Below, piece after piece: positions 17,795 through 27,676 of a stretch of DNA of 52,785 nucleotides. This stretch comes from JAFEDN01 sp965651935 (GTDB taxonomy: Bacteria; Pseudomonadota; Gammaproteobacteria; Coxiellales; Coxiellaceae), in NCBI GenBank assembly GCA_965651935.1, contig CBFGTC010000013.1, positions 1 through 52,785 on the forward strand, read 5' to 3'. Position numbers and translations under genes: made by a program. The notes under the pieces were generated by a model. The model worked only from the letters and a program-made list of their open reading frames with translations, was not told the DNA's origin and did not search any database. The stretch's first letter is position 1. Each line of letters opens with the position of its first letter.

Positions 17795-19038
17795 TCAAGC
17801 CTTTGGTGCTGTTTATTGGGTTACGTTATACCCGCGCTAAACGCCGTAGCCATTTTGTTTCATTTATATCAATGGCTTCCATACTGGGAATCGCCTTAGG
17901 CATCAGCGTACTGATCACGGTATTATCAGTAATCAATGGTTTTGATGAACAAATTCGTAACCGTTTCTTCGCTATTGCGCCACAGCTAACCCTGACTTCC
18001 ACCCAAGATATCACCCAAACTTGGCCGCAATGGTCCGAGCAAGTTTTGAAAAATCCGCAAGTGGCGGCGGCGGCGCCTTTTTTAAATGGTCAAAGTATGG
18101 TGCTCAACGGCAATGTGCTGCGAGGAGTTAACGTGGTTGGCATTATTCCGCCAGCACAACGGCAAATCTCCCAGCTAAACGAACAAATCATTGCGGGAAA
18201 TATGGAAAGTTTAAAACCAGGCAGTTTTAATGTCATGATCGGCAAAAGTTTGGCAAAGCAACTGGATTTGCAGTTGGGTGATTCCGTCAGTTTGTTTGTA
18301 GCGGAAAAAGACGATGATTTATTACCCCGTTTTGATTATCAACGATTTACGGTTTCCGCTATTTTTAGCAGCAGCAAAGGCTTCGGGTTTGATCAATATT
18401 TAATTTATACGAATATGGCGGATGCTCAAACATTGCTGACTCAAACCGAACATTGGAATGGTTTATATCTCAAGTTAAAAAATCTATATCAGGCTGGCTC
18501 TGTTAATCATGAATTGCGAAAAATTTTACCGAACGAATATAGCGTTAGCGATTGGACTCAGCAATTTGGCAGTTTTTTTCAAACCTTAGCGATGCAAAAA
18601 ACCATGTTGTTTGTGATTTTATTATTTATCGTTGCCATTGCGATATTTAATTTAATATCCACTTTAATCATGGTTGTTAACGAAAAACGCGCGGATATCG
18701 CCATATTGCGTACCTTAGGCGCCACCCCCTTAACGATTATGGGTACGTTTATCATTCAAGGGGCAATCATTGGCTTAATAGGGACATTATTGGGATTGTT
18801 AGGGGGGATTTTGCTTTCCTTAAATGTCACCGCCATTGCCAACGGTATTCAACGCTTATTTAAAGTGCAATTGATTTCCGAGTCGGTTTATTTCGTCGAT
18901 TATTTACCTGCTCATATTCAGTTTGCAGACGTTTGGCAGGTTTGCGCCATCGCCTTTGGTTTAAGTGTCTTGGCCACTATTTATCCCGCTCTAATTGCCT
19001 TTCGCACTCAACCTGCTGAAGTGCTTCGTTATGAGTAA
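17791..19038 (+). CDS. lolE: Lipoprotein-releasing ABC transporter permease (LolC/E family), second copy
   Basis: A 415-aa permease with the same topology as the first copy. Near-identical blocks include IGLRYTRAKRRSHFVSFI, LSVINGFDEQIRNRFFA, NEKRADIAILRTLGATPLTI and YPALIAFRTQPAEVLRYE. The two permeases share well over half of residues in the N-terminal segment, much closer than LolC and LolE of E. coli (roughly a quarter identical), so this pair arose from a more recent duplication or has been homogenised. The periplasmic domains diverge more. The gene follows lolD with an ATGA overlap. Confidence 0.92.
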   Translation: MIKPLVLFIGLRYTRAKRRSHFVSFISMASILGIALGISVLITVLSVINGFDEQIRNRFFAIAPQLTLTSTQDITQTWPQWSEQVLKNPQVAAAAPFLNGQSMVLNGNVLRGVNVVGIIPPAQRQISQLNEQIIAGNMESLKPGSFNVMIGKSLAKQLDLQLGDSVSLFVAEKDDDLLPRFDYQRFTVSAIFSSSKGFGFDQYLIYTNMADAQTLLTQTEHWNGLYLKLKNLYQAGSVNHELRKILPNEYSVSDWTQQFGSFFQTLAMQKTMLFVILLFIVAIAIFNLISTLIMVVNEKRADIAILRTLGATPLTIMGTFIIQGAIIGLIGTLLGLLGGILLSLNVTAIANGIQRLFKVQLISESVYFVDYLPAHIQFADVWQVCAIAFGLSVLATIYPALIAFRTQPAEVLRYE

Positions 19039-19058
19039 AAGGTTTATATAATTAAATC

Positions 19059-20105
19059 ATGACTCCTTTAGAGATTTACCGCGAGCAGATCAGCCAAGGA
19101 AAACTAACGTTTAATCCAGAACAGGAAGCGATTTTAGTCTATTTGGATCAGGTCTATGAACAACTTACCAAAAGTCAACCATATTTACGACTTTTAAACT
19201 GGTCATATGCCCCCAAAGGCTTGTATTTATGGGGTGGGGTAGGGATAGGGAAAACCAGGATGATGGATTGTTTTTTTGAATCGCTGCCCATTCCCAAACT
19301 CCGTTTGCACTTACATGCCTTTATGCAGCGGATTCATCAAGAACTAATCCATTGGCAAGGACGAAAAAATCCACTTGTTTATATTGCTAAACGCTTATCC
19401 AAACAATATCGAGTAATTTGTTTCGATGAATTTATCGTAACGAATGTGGCGGATGCCATGATCATGGCGGAATTATTTAAAACCTTGTTTCACCATGGCG
19501 TTTGTCTAGTCGCCACTTCCAATTTACCGCCGGAAAAATTATACGAAACCGGTTTGCAAAGAGAACGTTTTTTACCCGTGATTCATTTACTTGAGCAAAA
19601 TACGCGGGTATGGCATTTATCATTGCAACAAGATTATCGCAGGTGTGCCACGGCACAGTCTAGCCATTATCATTGGCCTTTGAGTGAGAAGGCAGAGCAA
19701 GCCTTATATCATGATTTTGTTCAATTAGCCGGAGAAAATAGCATTACTTCTGAACCACTCAATTTATTAGAACGGGATGTCCGGGTCAAGTTGCGTTCTC
19801 AATCCGTCATTTGGTTTGAATTCGATGACATCTGTGGCAGGCCCCGCTCCAAATCGGATTATTTGGAACTGGCCCAACAGTTTTCAACCTTGATTGTCAG
19901 TCACATTCCCTGTTTGGAAAATGTCTCTAACGACAAAATCATTTCTTTTATTTATTTAATTGATATTTTATACGATGCCAAAGTCAAACTGTTTGTCTCC
20001 GCCGCAGTTCCTATTGAAAAACTTTACACCCACGGAGAATTGAGCAGTTTATTCTGCCGCACTGAATCCCGATTGATCGAAATGCAGTCTTCAGGAAATG
20101 GGTAG
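19059..20105 (+). CDS. zapE: Cell division ATPase ZapE (AFG1-like)
   Basis: A 348-aa P-loop ATPase of the AFG1/ZapE family (E. coli 375). It begins TPLEIYREQISQGKLTFNPEQ, typical of the family. Walker A is GVGIGKT (residues 60-66) in PKGLYLWGGVGIGKTRMMD, Walker B is VICFDEFIVTNVADAMI, and sensor TSNLPPEKLYETGLQRERF follows. The C-terminal SDYLELAQQFSTLIV block is also conserved. ZapE associates with FtsZ in late or stressed division. It starts 20 bp after lolE, with poor ribosome-binding complementarity. Its end overlaps the convergent YkuD gene by 15 bp. Confidence 0.93.
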   Translation: MTPLEIYREQISQGKLTFNPEQEAILVYLDQVYEQLTKSQPYLRLLNWSYAPKGLYLWGGVGIGKTRMMDCFFESLPIPKLRLHLHAFMQRIHQELIHWQGRKNPLVYIAKRLSKQYRVICFDEFIVTNVADAMIMAELFKTLFHHGVCLVATSNLPPEKLYETGLQRERFLPVIHLLEQNTRVWHLSLQQDYRRCATAQSSHYHWPLSEKAEQALYHDFVQLAGENSITSEPLNLLERDVRVKLRSQSVIWFEFDDICGRPRSKSDYLELAQQFSTLIVSHIPCLENVSNDKIISFIYLIDILYDAKVKLFVSAAVPIEKLYTHGELSSLFCRTESRLIEMQSSGNG

Positions 20106-20879
20106 GCGTGGGAGATTCCAGGATTCCTGTAATCTTAAATATTGATCTTTCGGCAGTTGTACCAAAACTGGATTTTCATTTGCATTGATCCAATCCCATA
20201 AATTCGTCATAAAATCACTGTCCATTGCAGTGCACCCGTGCGTGCCGGTCTTATTGTTTTTATCTTTTAGGTGAATAAAGATGCAGGATCCGCCGCCGCT
20301 AAGCTTGCCGTCCAGATTGTAATTCACCACAAAACCTTGTTTGTAAACAGCAACGGTGCTCATGTTTTCACCGTCTTGCCAATCAATGGCGGGCACTTTA
20401 GAGCTATCCACAATCTGGCCGTAGTATTGAGAGTTCACATCGTCGACACACACGGTATTGCGGGTAATCGGATTATAGGTCATGTTAATTGCCGAGGGTG
20501 GGGTGTCAGCGAAACCAAAAGCGGATTCAATTTTAAAAGCGCCAGCCGGAGATTTTAAATCTCCTTCGTGTTTTACGGGACTGCCATTCGCGAAATTTTG
20601 TAAACCATTTTCCCATCCTAATCCTTTTCGGCCTACGACAATAGGCCAAGACTGGCCCACCGGTTGCCATTCTTGCGCTGGATCGCTGCGTTCAAAGCGT
20701 TGCATGCTGCCATTGGGATCCTCCCATGAGGGGGTAATGACCAATACCAGTTGTTTGCTTTGGTTTAATATTTCTGGTTTGGGAGGTAAAGACGAGTTTT
20801 CTTGGGCGATAACCGTTATTCCATAAAAAATAATCCCAAAACACATTAAAAATTTTAAGCATTTCCGCAGTCCGAGCAT
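20091..20879 (-). CDS. Periplasmic YkuD-type L,D-transpeptidase-like protein
   Basis: The 262-aa protein has a signal peptide (hydrophobic residues 9-24, cleavage likely near VIAQ-EN). The YkuD catalytic motif is present: H in CIFIHLKDKN, then THGC with nucleophile C216 in TGTHGCTAMD. The GRKGLGW, GDLKSPAGAFKI and NTVCVDD blocks resemble the COG3786-like branch rather than the classical LdtA-E lipoprotein-attaching enzymes. It probably acts on peptidoglycan peptides in the periplasm; exact substrate is open. GGGAGA upstream of the start is a strong ribosome-binding site. It lies 16 bp downstream of the M50 protease and is likely co-transcribed with it. Confidence 0.85.
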   Translation of the reverse strand: MLGLRKCLKFLMCFGIIFYGITVIAQENSSLPPKPEILNQSKQLVLVITPSWEDPNGSMQRFERSDPAQEWQPVGQSWPIVVGRKGLGWENGLQNFANGSPVKHEGDLKSPAGAFKIESAFGFADTPPSAINMTYNPITRNTVCVDDVNSQYYGQIVDSSKVPAIDWQDGENMSTVAVYKQGFVVNYNLDGKLSGGGSCIFIHLKDKNNKTGTHGCTAMDSDFMTNLWDWINANENPVLVQLPKDQYLRLQESWNLPRLPIS

Positions 20880-20895
20880 ATATAGTTCTCCCTTT

Positions 20896-22035
20896 TCATT
20901 CTGATGGCAAATTCATTTTTAGAGCAATAATATGGGTTAAATCACGCAAAGAAATTATCCCATAAAGTTGGCCTGTTTCAGTCACGATAAGACGGCCTAA
21001 TTTTTTATTCAGCATTTGTTGCAAAGCTTCCACCACACTTTTATCGGATTCAATCAGCATTTCTGGTGGGCAGTCTTGCATCATATCGGCTACTCGAGTG
21101 TGCGCCCAATTCTCGCGTGGCTGAGATTTGATTTGGTCAATCGAAATATATGCTAATAATTTATCCTGGTTACAGACCGGATACATTTTATAATAATGTT
21201 TATGGAAATAATCGTCGACTAAGGTCTGTATACTGATTTCAGGGCTAACGCTTATCGGGTTTGGTTTAGTGTATTTTTTAATTTTTTCGTGATGAAAAGT
21301 TTGTCGAATTAAAAAATTTTGAAATGCTGCTGCTGCGGTCACCTTTAAAAAATAGCCAATGAGGCCTAACCATATCCCGCCAATAAAACTGCCACGGATA
21401 ATGATCAAAATTCCCCAAAAAATCAAAATCCAGCCCATGACTTCACCCCAATTGCAGGCAACCCGCGTGGCCCAGGCAAAGTCCTTCTTCCAGCCCCATA
21501 ATATAGAGCGGAAAATTCTCCCGCCATCTAACGGAAATCCGGGTAATAAATTGAAAATGGCTAAGACCCAATTGATGATGCCTAAATAACGCAAAACGCC
21601 GTTAATGCTGACGGGCCATTGCAGCGAATTGCCTAGAAGATAGCTTAAATAAAAACAAGCGCCTAGAAATGCGCTGGAGATTGGCCCGGCCACGGCCATC
21701 AGGAATTCGGTTTTTGCATTTTCAGGTTCTTGACTCATTTCGGCGACTCCGCCGAATATGAATAATTGAATGCCGGTTATGGGCAAACCGTAACGCCGTC
21801 CAACTAATGAATGACATAGTTCGTGAAAAACAATCGAGACAAAAAGACCCGCTGCACCAAAAATTCCCATTATCCAATAAGTAAGGATGGGTAATCCTTT
21901 ATATAAAAAAGGAAAGTAGCCAACTGCTAAGGTCCAGGCGATGAGAAACGCCAAAAAAAACCAGCTTGGATTTAGCCTGACTTCAAAACCAAGCAATTTA
22001 AATAAGTGGATATCTGAACTCTTGCTATGATTCAT
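20896..22035 (-). CDS. M50 (site-2-type) metalloprotease with CBS pair
   Basis: A 379-aa membrane protease. The zinc site HELCH is at residues 71-75 and the second motif LPGFPLDGGRI at 164-174 supplies the aspartate (D170). About five or six membrane helices span residues 20-235. A cytoplasmic pair of CBS domains (about 245-370) ends the protein, giving the S2P-CBS architecture associated with nucleotide-sensitive regulated intramembrane proteolysis. No anti-sigma substrate is evident nearby. The start at 22035 has a weak ribosome-binding site. Upstream is a palindromic repeat. Confidence 0.92.
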   Translation of the reverse strand: MNHSKSSDIHLFKLLGFEVRLNPSWFFLAFLIAWTLAVGYFPFLYKGLPILTYWIMGIFGAAGLFVSIVFHELCHSLVGRRYGLPITGIQLFIFGGVAEMSQEPENAKTEFLMAVAGPISSAFLGACFYLSYLLGNSLQWPVSINGVLRYLGIINWVLAIFNLLPGFPLDGGRIFRSILWGWKKDFAWATRVACNWGEVMGWILIFWGILIIIRGSFIGGIWLGLIGYFLKVTAAAAFQNFLIRQTFHHEKIKKYTKPNPISVSPEISIQTLVDDYFHKHYYKMYPVCNQDKLLAYISIDQIKSQPRENWAHTRVADMMQDCPPEMLIESDKSVVEALQQMLNKKLGRLIVTETGQLYGIISLRDLTHIIALKMNLPSE

Positions 22036-22390
22036 GGAATAATACTAGTAGTGATAGGTTTTTTTTTCAATTCACCTCTTCCTCGCGTGGGAGAGGTGAA
22101 TTGAGAGCGGTGCGAGACGGTGAATTTAAGAAAAGCTTAACGTTGTAAAAATTTTAATTCGGGTGATTAATATTTTTAAATTTTTATAACGATTTGAAAT
22201 ATATGTATTTTTATTTTAAAAATGTCTGATTTGGCTATTTTCCATTTTTCATTAACGAGTTTATTTCAACTCATAAATACTTATTAATACCCGTTTTTTT
22301 AATAATCCTTTAAGGATAGCTGTTTAAAATAGTCATGTTAATCCGTAAAAGAAGATTATAAATATTCGTTAATTTAATTAGAGGTAAAAT
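22036..22390. other. Divergent AT-rich intergenic region
   Basis: These 355 bases separate the M50 protease from the surface-protein gene. They contain the repeat at 22069-22126, then about 260 bases of very AT-rich DNA. A weak sigma70-like pair TTGAAA (22194-22199) and TAAAAA (22217-22222), 17 bases apart, could drive the surface protein. A small palindrome ATCCTTTAAGGAT lies at 22304-22316 in the presumed leader. GAGGT at 22381 is the ribosome-binding site of the surface-protein gene. Confidence 0.4.
22069..22126. repeat. Palindromic repeat, same family as 6149-6236
   Basis: AATTCACCTCTTCC (22069-22082) pairs with GGAGAGGTGAATT (22090-22102) around a TCGCGT loop, with one bulged base. A further GGTGAATT at 22119-22126 repeats the outer arm. 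The core matches the element upstream of smc. It sits about 33 bp upstream of the M50 gene start. Confidence 0.6.
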
Positions 22391-25300
22391 ATGAAGTTAC
22401 GGTTGGTAAAATATAGAAAATTCTTATTTATCAGTTCTTTATCAATAAGCTCATTAATATTCAACTCTGTGCCCAGTTTTGCACAAGACATGAGTGATCC
22501 CGAAGACGCTACTTTTAGCTGTTCTTCGGCGGTGAATGTCATGGATTGTATTAACCAGACTCAAGCCGCCCGCCTTACCGCAGCAGATCCTAAATCGTTG
22601 ATTATAAACGGTTTAAACAACCAAAGCCATGCCATAACCGGACCAGTCAGCTTAAACGTCCGTTATGATGATCAATTATCCTGGATTATCGATGGTGCTT
22701 ACGCAGAGAAATTCGGCAATCGTTTCGCCATAGGCTTAAAAGGCAGCTACGGCCCCAACGAATACCGCGGCAATGCCACTTTAGGCTTTGGTATCGCTCC
22801 TAACCAACAATTTAAACTTACCTACGAATATTTAGCTCAAAATTTACCGTTTGAATTTACCTCTGGCAACGTGAATGAATGGGTGAATCAAAATGCTTTT
22901 GGCGGCGCTTACCGTTATATGTTCGCCGATAATAAATTTTTAAAAGGAGTGGAAGTCAGTGGATCTTATACAAAAGCAAATAGTAAAGAATTAAGTGATA
23001 TTGATTCTTATGATGCCAATGGAAATGTCACTCAGATCGATCAGCGTCGAATTGCTGGTGGTCAACAACAAAATGGCTTAGCTTCTGTCATCCTTACTCC
23101 TTTCAAATATACCATTATTAAAGCTGGTGCAGGTTATAGTGCTTCAAGCTTTGATACGAAATGGGATTCCAATCAATCACAATCCAGCATCGCTTATAAT
23201 GTCGAAGCTTCGCATTTATTAACGCCTAAAACTTTAATTTCTACGAGTGTTAATAATACTTCAGCTAGCCGTTCTCATTCATTGAAAGTTTCGCGTATTT
23301 TACCAGCAAATTTAGAAGGCACGCTGGGTGCTCAGTACAATATTAGTCACGTAGATGGTATTAGCAATAATGGGAATATAACCGTTGGGTTATCTTATCC
23401 TGCCCCTAAAGCTTATACTAATATATTCTCAGGCTCATTAGGTGATTTAAAAGCGTGGGTGCAACAGCCTGCTGTTTACAATGCTCGTGTATTAGCCATT
23501 GCTGAAGAGCGAATAATACAAACGCAAATTGGCGTCAAACCTATCCCAGACACCTCAATTCCTGTAAATGATAATATTACTCAAGTGGTGACTATCAATA
23601 CAAAGGATTATTTTACCTTTGATCCAAATGCGTTTACCGATATGAAGTATACGATTGCTACTTATCAAGCTGATGGAAAAACGCCTGTCAACTTGAATTT
23701 ACAAATGCAAGCCGATACTGGATTTAATTGGATTGTAGGCTCTTCCGCTCCTATGCCTGCCAGCGCACTAGTCAATGGCGTTAGCACTTCCTATGTGGGA
23801 GTGATCACCGCGAATGGTATTCGCAATGGCGTGACAATCAATGTCGCTACTAATAAATTTACAATAAATGCTGCTCAGAATCCCGATGTACCTGCGGCGC
23901 AATGGGGTGATAATACAACTCTAAAAGCGGTTAATCCTGGAAGTTCCTATGATTCAGGATCTTTGGATTCCTATGTTAAAGGATTGGATGGGGAAACGTA
24001 TCAATTTTCACTTAAGGACACTGAGCAGAACAAAAATCCGTCTTGGTTAAGTATAAAAGATGGGAAATCTATCACAGGTATACCGCCAGCTAATTTCACT
24101 GGAGCGAATGTTACTTTGCAAGCAGTTAGTATGGTCAGTAACCGACCAGTTACTAACCCTGATATTCAGACTTTAACACTGCCCTTAGCTACTACGTATA
24201 ATCCTCCACAATGGAATGCTTCTACTTCCCAGCTACCTCAAGGTATAAATGGTATTCTTTATGATATCAATTTGAATCCTTACCTCAATGACACTTATTT
24301 AACTCAAACTACGAATGGAGTTGCAACTGTACAAGATGTATTAAAATTTGATCTCGTTACTGGTCAACAAGCTTGTGGAGATTGGTTGCATTTCAATAAG
24401 GATGCTCAAACTGAGCATAATGGAGAGGCAGGCGAACTTACCGGAACTCCTCCGGACAATGCTGGCGATAGTTGTTATGTTTATGTCCAAGTGACCAGTC
24501 AAGTTGCTAACACTACCTATACTCTGCCCGCTAGGAAGATCCCCTTAAGGCCTGCGAGTTATACAGCTCCTAATTGGAAAACAAATCTTCCTAATTTTGG
24601 CTCTGGTACATCAGTTACAATTAATTTAAACCCCTATGATATAACGGATGGTGATGCTTATTTATCGAAAACTTACAATAATGATACTAAACAAGATGTC
24701 GAGGATGATGTATTGTCTCAATTTGCGGGTAATACCAAAATCACCTGCAACGGATTAGATTCTAGCTTATTTACGGTTTATGATAATGGAATAATAAAAT
24801 CAAATAACAATATTCCTGCTAATGCTCAAGGGAGTTGTACTATTATTCCTAAATTTTATAGTAAAACAATGGGAAGAATGACTAATGATAGTGATAATAT
24901 AACAGGCAGAACATTTACTATCAATGATAGTACGCCAAGATGGACTGACAATAATCCTATCGTCAATCTATCCTACAATACTGATAATAATCAGGGTGAT
25001 TTTAACACGAGTTATAAAATTAATATCACTAGCTACTTACAAGAGGCTTCTAAGAATGCTAAACTTAGCCCTCCCAAAAACGTTCAAGCTTTGCCGCTAG
25101 GTGGTGGCACTAACCTGACAACTCAAGTTTTGAGCGATAATAATACTTATGTTATTATCCAAGCCCCTTATCCAGGCCCGGATGAAGTCGTGTCTGAAGG
25201 AAGCACCTCGGATTCCCAAGGCAAATTTACAATCACTGCTACTTCTCCTGATAGTGGATTATCGCAGGATGCTACTTTTACCTATCAAATTACGGGTACT

Positions 25301-27535
25301 TTTAATAATCCGATCTACAAAAATGGAGACTTTTCAAGCAATATCAGCCCTGCAAATGCTGGAGATAATACATATAGTGTTATTATCAACCCTTATAAAA
25401 GTGGAGCGATTGATTATTTGAAGAAAACACAATTAGTTTACTCCACATCTACGGGGAAGCAATATGCGGATGTCTCTGATACTCTTGCATTTGCCCTTGA
25501 TACTACTGCTAGCAGTGGAAACGATTCATGTCAATGGGCTCAGATTGACTCGGAAGGCACTATCTCGGTAAAAAGTGGACAGTTTCCGCAGGCTTCGAAT
25601 GGCGTAGATTGCACATTCTATTTTACAGTGACAAGTAAAAAAAATGGAAACAAAACCACGAATTTAGCCGCCAAAATACCGGTTAATGTTACACCCCCAC
25701 AATGGATTGCAGATGGAAAAACGGATGAAATTTATTTTGACACCGTTGATCCAACTGTTTCTGCTCAATGTGGAGGCAGCGGAGTTCCTGCTTGCATTAA
25801 CCTTACATCTAAAATAACAAATGATTATTCCGGTCAGGGGGTAATTTTCTCAGTTTCCAAACATAATTGGGCCGTCATGACTACAGGAAGTGGTGTTAAT
25901 CAGGTTGCATATTTAGTGAGAACAACTACTACTACTCTTGACGGCTCTAAGGTAATCGATGCAACAGATATTTCCGATGATGCTGCAGACGTCACAGTAA
26001 CGGCTACTAACCAATATGGTGGAGCGTCTACCGCTACTCTGAAGGTAAAGGTTCTACCGCATCCTCAGAATGTGAATGTCACCTGGGTAAACGGTACGGC
26101 TTTGAAAACTACTCAACAAACTAATCAAAGTCAAGATATTGACCTCGGTAGTCATTTTGTGACAAAGATCAAATCTGGCTCGCTTGCAGATACCATAATA
26201 AGTGATAACTTGTATATGAGCTTGGATAAACCTATCACTACAACCTTTACAGGGAAATCAATAAACGCGACACAAAAGAGTAATCAATACTATATAACGG
26301 TGCCAGCGTTGCAAGCGAACGATTACGGAGTATACCCAAATATTTCTAATACTTCTGGCGGTACTAATCAGCTTGTCTTAACTGATTTCTACACGCAATC
26401 ACAAGGCGAATCATATAAAACAACGCTGGATTTAGCGTCAAAATATGGGGTGACGCTTACTATGGGAACTTTAGGTTGGACGGAGGATAATGTATCCAAG
26501 ACTCTGTATTTTGATGCTATCGCTGGTCTTGATGTTAAATATGGCCCTAGCCCTTCTTGTGAAGATAAGTGTGGAATCAATTTATCTAAGTTGTTAAATT
26601 TTGTTCCCACTAATAAAGGTTTAAGCAATCTTCAGATGGTAGTTACTCCAGTAGAAGGAAATTCATACAATACGTCCGAGGATTGGGACGTAATCCCAGA
26701 CAATTCAGACCCCGCTACTTTTTATTTAGTGAGGAAAGCAAAAACGAAGGATGGTTACTCAAAAAAATATTTAGACGGAAATGTAATTCAATCTTCGAAT
26801 AGTCAAATGCAGCTTAAAATTATCGCGAAATCAGATAATATGGACGCGAGTAATCCATTAACTCTTAATGTAACCGTGGTAGCGGATGACCGTGCAGGAA
26901 TAAATAGGCCTTTTATATTTGGATGGGATGACGGCGCACCTCAATATGGTCAGGGTCTTTCCTTGACAATCAATGATACATTAAATGTCGCCGGCACCTC
27001 AACAAAACAGGTAAGATTAACAGGAACATATTCGGATAATAACTTAATTAAGCTCTGTTCAAGACCTAAAGGGGCTGATGCTGGCAATACTATTTGCGGA
27101 GACACTGTTGTAACTGGCGTTACTATCAGTGTACCTGTATATTCAACTTCAACTGGAACTGTTGACAGAGGGGGGCCGCTAGGTGTAACAAACGAAAATG
27201 GATCAATGCTTTCCTGTTCAGAGCGCATCATGACACAAGGTGAAACCGGCGCCAAGAACATAGGATTTGTTTATGATGCTCCCCTGTCTAATAGCAATAA
27301 TAAGTCTGATATTTACCTTGGTATAGGAAAAGGACAAAATATTAATTGTTTTATGGATAGTATGGACAATTTCCCTATTACTAATAAAGAGACTGGACAT
27401 ACATACACAATTAATTTTCAGAGTATTACATTTGCTTCTAATAATAATAATAAAGTTTTAACTGAGTCATATGTGCAGTCGGGCGGTAGTGGAGATATAG
27501 TTTTCACTTTGAAAAATTGGCTTAAGATTTCTTAA
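22391..27535 (+). CDS. Large surface protein: predicted N-terminal beta-barrel plus Ig-like repeats (candidate adhesin)
   Basis: The 1714-aa protein has a Sec signal peptide (residues 1-31, ending PSFA-QD). Residues about 60-340 are rich in alternating amphipathic strands with aromatic girdles (SWIIDGAYAEKFGNRFAIGL, ATLGFGIAPNQQFKLTYEYL), consistent with an outer-membrane beta-barrel. The rest, about 395-1714, is a string of roughly nine Ig/cadherin-like modules, many opening with P-x-W (PPQWNAST, APNWKTNL, TPRWTDNN, PPQWIADG). One module has the He_PIG pattern NPSWLSIKDGKSITGIPP. Cysteine pairs occur in several modules. Barrel first and passenger last matches inverse autotransporters (intimin/invasin), but no intimin-specific motif was recognised. 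A strong terminator follows. Confidence 0.75.
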   Translation: MKLRLVKYRKFLFISSLSISSLIFNSVPSFAQDMSDPEDATFSCSSAVNVMDCINQTQAARLTAADPKSLIINGLNNQSHAITGPVSLNVRYDDQLSWIIDGAYAEKFGNRFAIGLKGSYGPNEYRGNATLGFGIAPNQQFKLTYEYLAQNLPFEFTSGNVNEWVNQNAFGGAYRYMFADNKFLKGVEVSGSYTKANSKELSDIDSYDANGNVTQIDQRRIAGGQQQNGLASVILTPFKYTIIKAGAGYSASSFDTKWDSNQSQSSIAYNVEASHLLTPKTLISTSVNNTSASRSHSLKVSRILPANLEGTLGAQYNISHVDGISNNGNITVGLSYPAPKAYTNIFSGSLGDLKAWVQQPAVYNARVLAIAEERIIQTQIGVKPIPDTSIPVNDNITQVVTINTKDYFTFDPNAFTDMKYTIATYQADGKTPVNLNLQMQADTGFNWIVGSSAPMPASALVNGVSTSYVGVITANGIRNGVTINVATNKFTINAAQNPDVPAAQWGDNTTLKAVNPGSSYDSGSLDSYVKGLDGETYQFSLKDTEQNKNPSWLSIKDGKSITGIPPANFTGANVTLQAVSMVSNRPVTNPDIQTLTLPLATTYNPPQWNASTSQLPQGINGILYDINLNPYLNDTYLTQTTNGVATVQDVLKFDLVTGQQACGDWLHFNKDAQTEHNGEAGELTGTPPDNAGDSCYVYVQVTSQVANTTYTLPARKIPLRPASYTAPNWKTNLPNFGSGTSVTINLNPYDITDGDAYLSKTYNNDTKQDVEDDVLSQFAGNTKITCNGLDSSLFTVYDNGIIKSNNNIPANAQGSCTIIPKFYSKTMGRMTNDSDNITGRTFTINDSTPRWTDNNPIVNLSYNTDNNQGDFNTSYKINITSYLQEASKNAKLSPPKNVQALPLGGGTNLTTQVLSDNNTYVIIQAPYPGPDEVVSEGSTSDSQGKFTITATSPDSGLSQDATFTYQITGTFNNPIYKNGDFSSNISPANAGDNTYSVIINPYKSGAIDYLKKTQLVYSTSTGKQYADVSDTLAFALDTTASSGNDSCQWAQIDSEGTISVKSGQFPQASNGVDCTFYFTVTSKKNGNKTTNLAAKIPVNVTPPQWIADGKTDEIYFDTVDPTVSAQCGGSGVPACINLTSKITNDYSGQGVIFSVSKHNWAVMTTGSGVNQVAYLVRTTTTTLDGSKVIDATDISDDAADVTVTATNQYGGASTATLKVKVLPHPQNVNVTWVNGTALKTTQQTNQSQDIDLGSHFVTKIKSGSLADTIISDNLYMSLDKPITTTFTGKSINATQKSNQYYITVPALQANDYGVYPNISNTSGGTNQLVLTDFYTQSQGESYKTTLDLASKYGVTLTMGTLGWTEDNVSKTLYFDAIAGLDVKYGPSPSCEDKCGINLSKLLNFVPTNKGLSNLQMVVTPVEGNSYNTSEDWDVIPDNSDPATFYLVRKAKTKDGYSKKYLDGNVIQSSNSQMQLKIIAKSDNMDASNPLTLNVTVVADDRAGINRPFIFGWDDGAPQYGQGLSLTINDTLNVAGTSTKQVRLTGTYSDNNLIKLCSRPKGADAGNTICGDTVVTGVTISVPVYSTSTGTVDRGGPLGVTNENGSMLSCSERIMTQGETGAKNIGFVYDAPLSNSNNKSDIYLGIGKGQNINCFMDSMDNFPITNKETGHTYTINFQSITFASNNNNKVLTESYVQSGGSGDIVFTLKNWLKIS

Positions 27536-27560
27536 CAGCAATAAGGAATTGTTTAACTTA

Positions 27561-27592
27561 AAAATCCCAGGTTTAAACCTGGGATTTTTTTT
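27561..27592 (+). terminator. Rho-independent terminator of the surface-protein gene
   Basis: The perfect inverted repeat AAAATCCCAGG/CCTGGGATTTT around TTTAAA is followed by a T-run of eight. It lies 26 bp after the surface-protein stop codon, and isolates it from aguB. The A-run on the left allows partial function in the other direction. Confidence 0.92.
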
Positions 27593-27611
27593 ATAAGGCG
27601 ACAGGAATTAT

Positions 27612-27639
27612 TTGACAGTAATTTATTTTAGAGTTAAAA
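27612..27639 (+). promoter_or_regulatory. Candidate promoter for aguB-aguA
   Basis: TTGACA (27612-27617) is a perfect -35 box; TTAAAA (27634-27639) follows after 16 bases as a poor -10. It lies between the terminator and the aguB start at 27677, where a promoter is required. Called by position and consensus only. Confidence 0.4.
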
Positions 27640-27676
27640 AGCATTTCTAATTTGATAAATTCTCACGGGAACAAGA

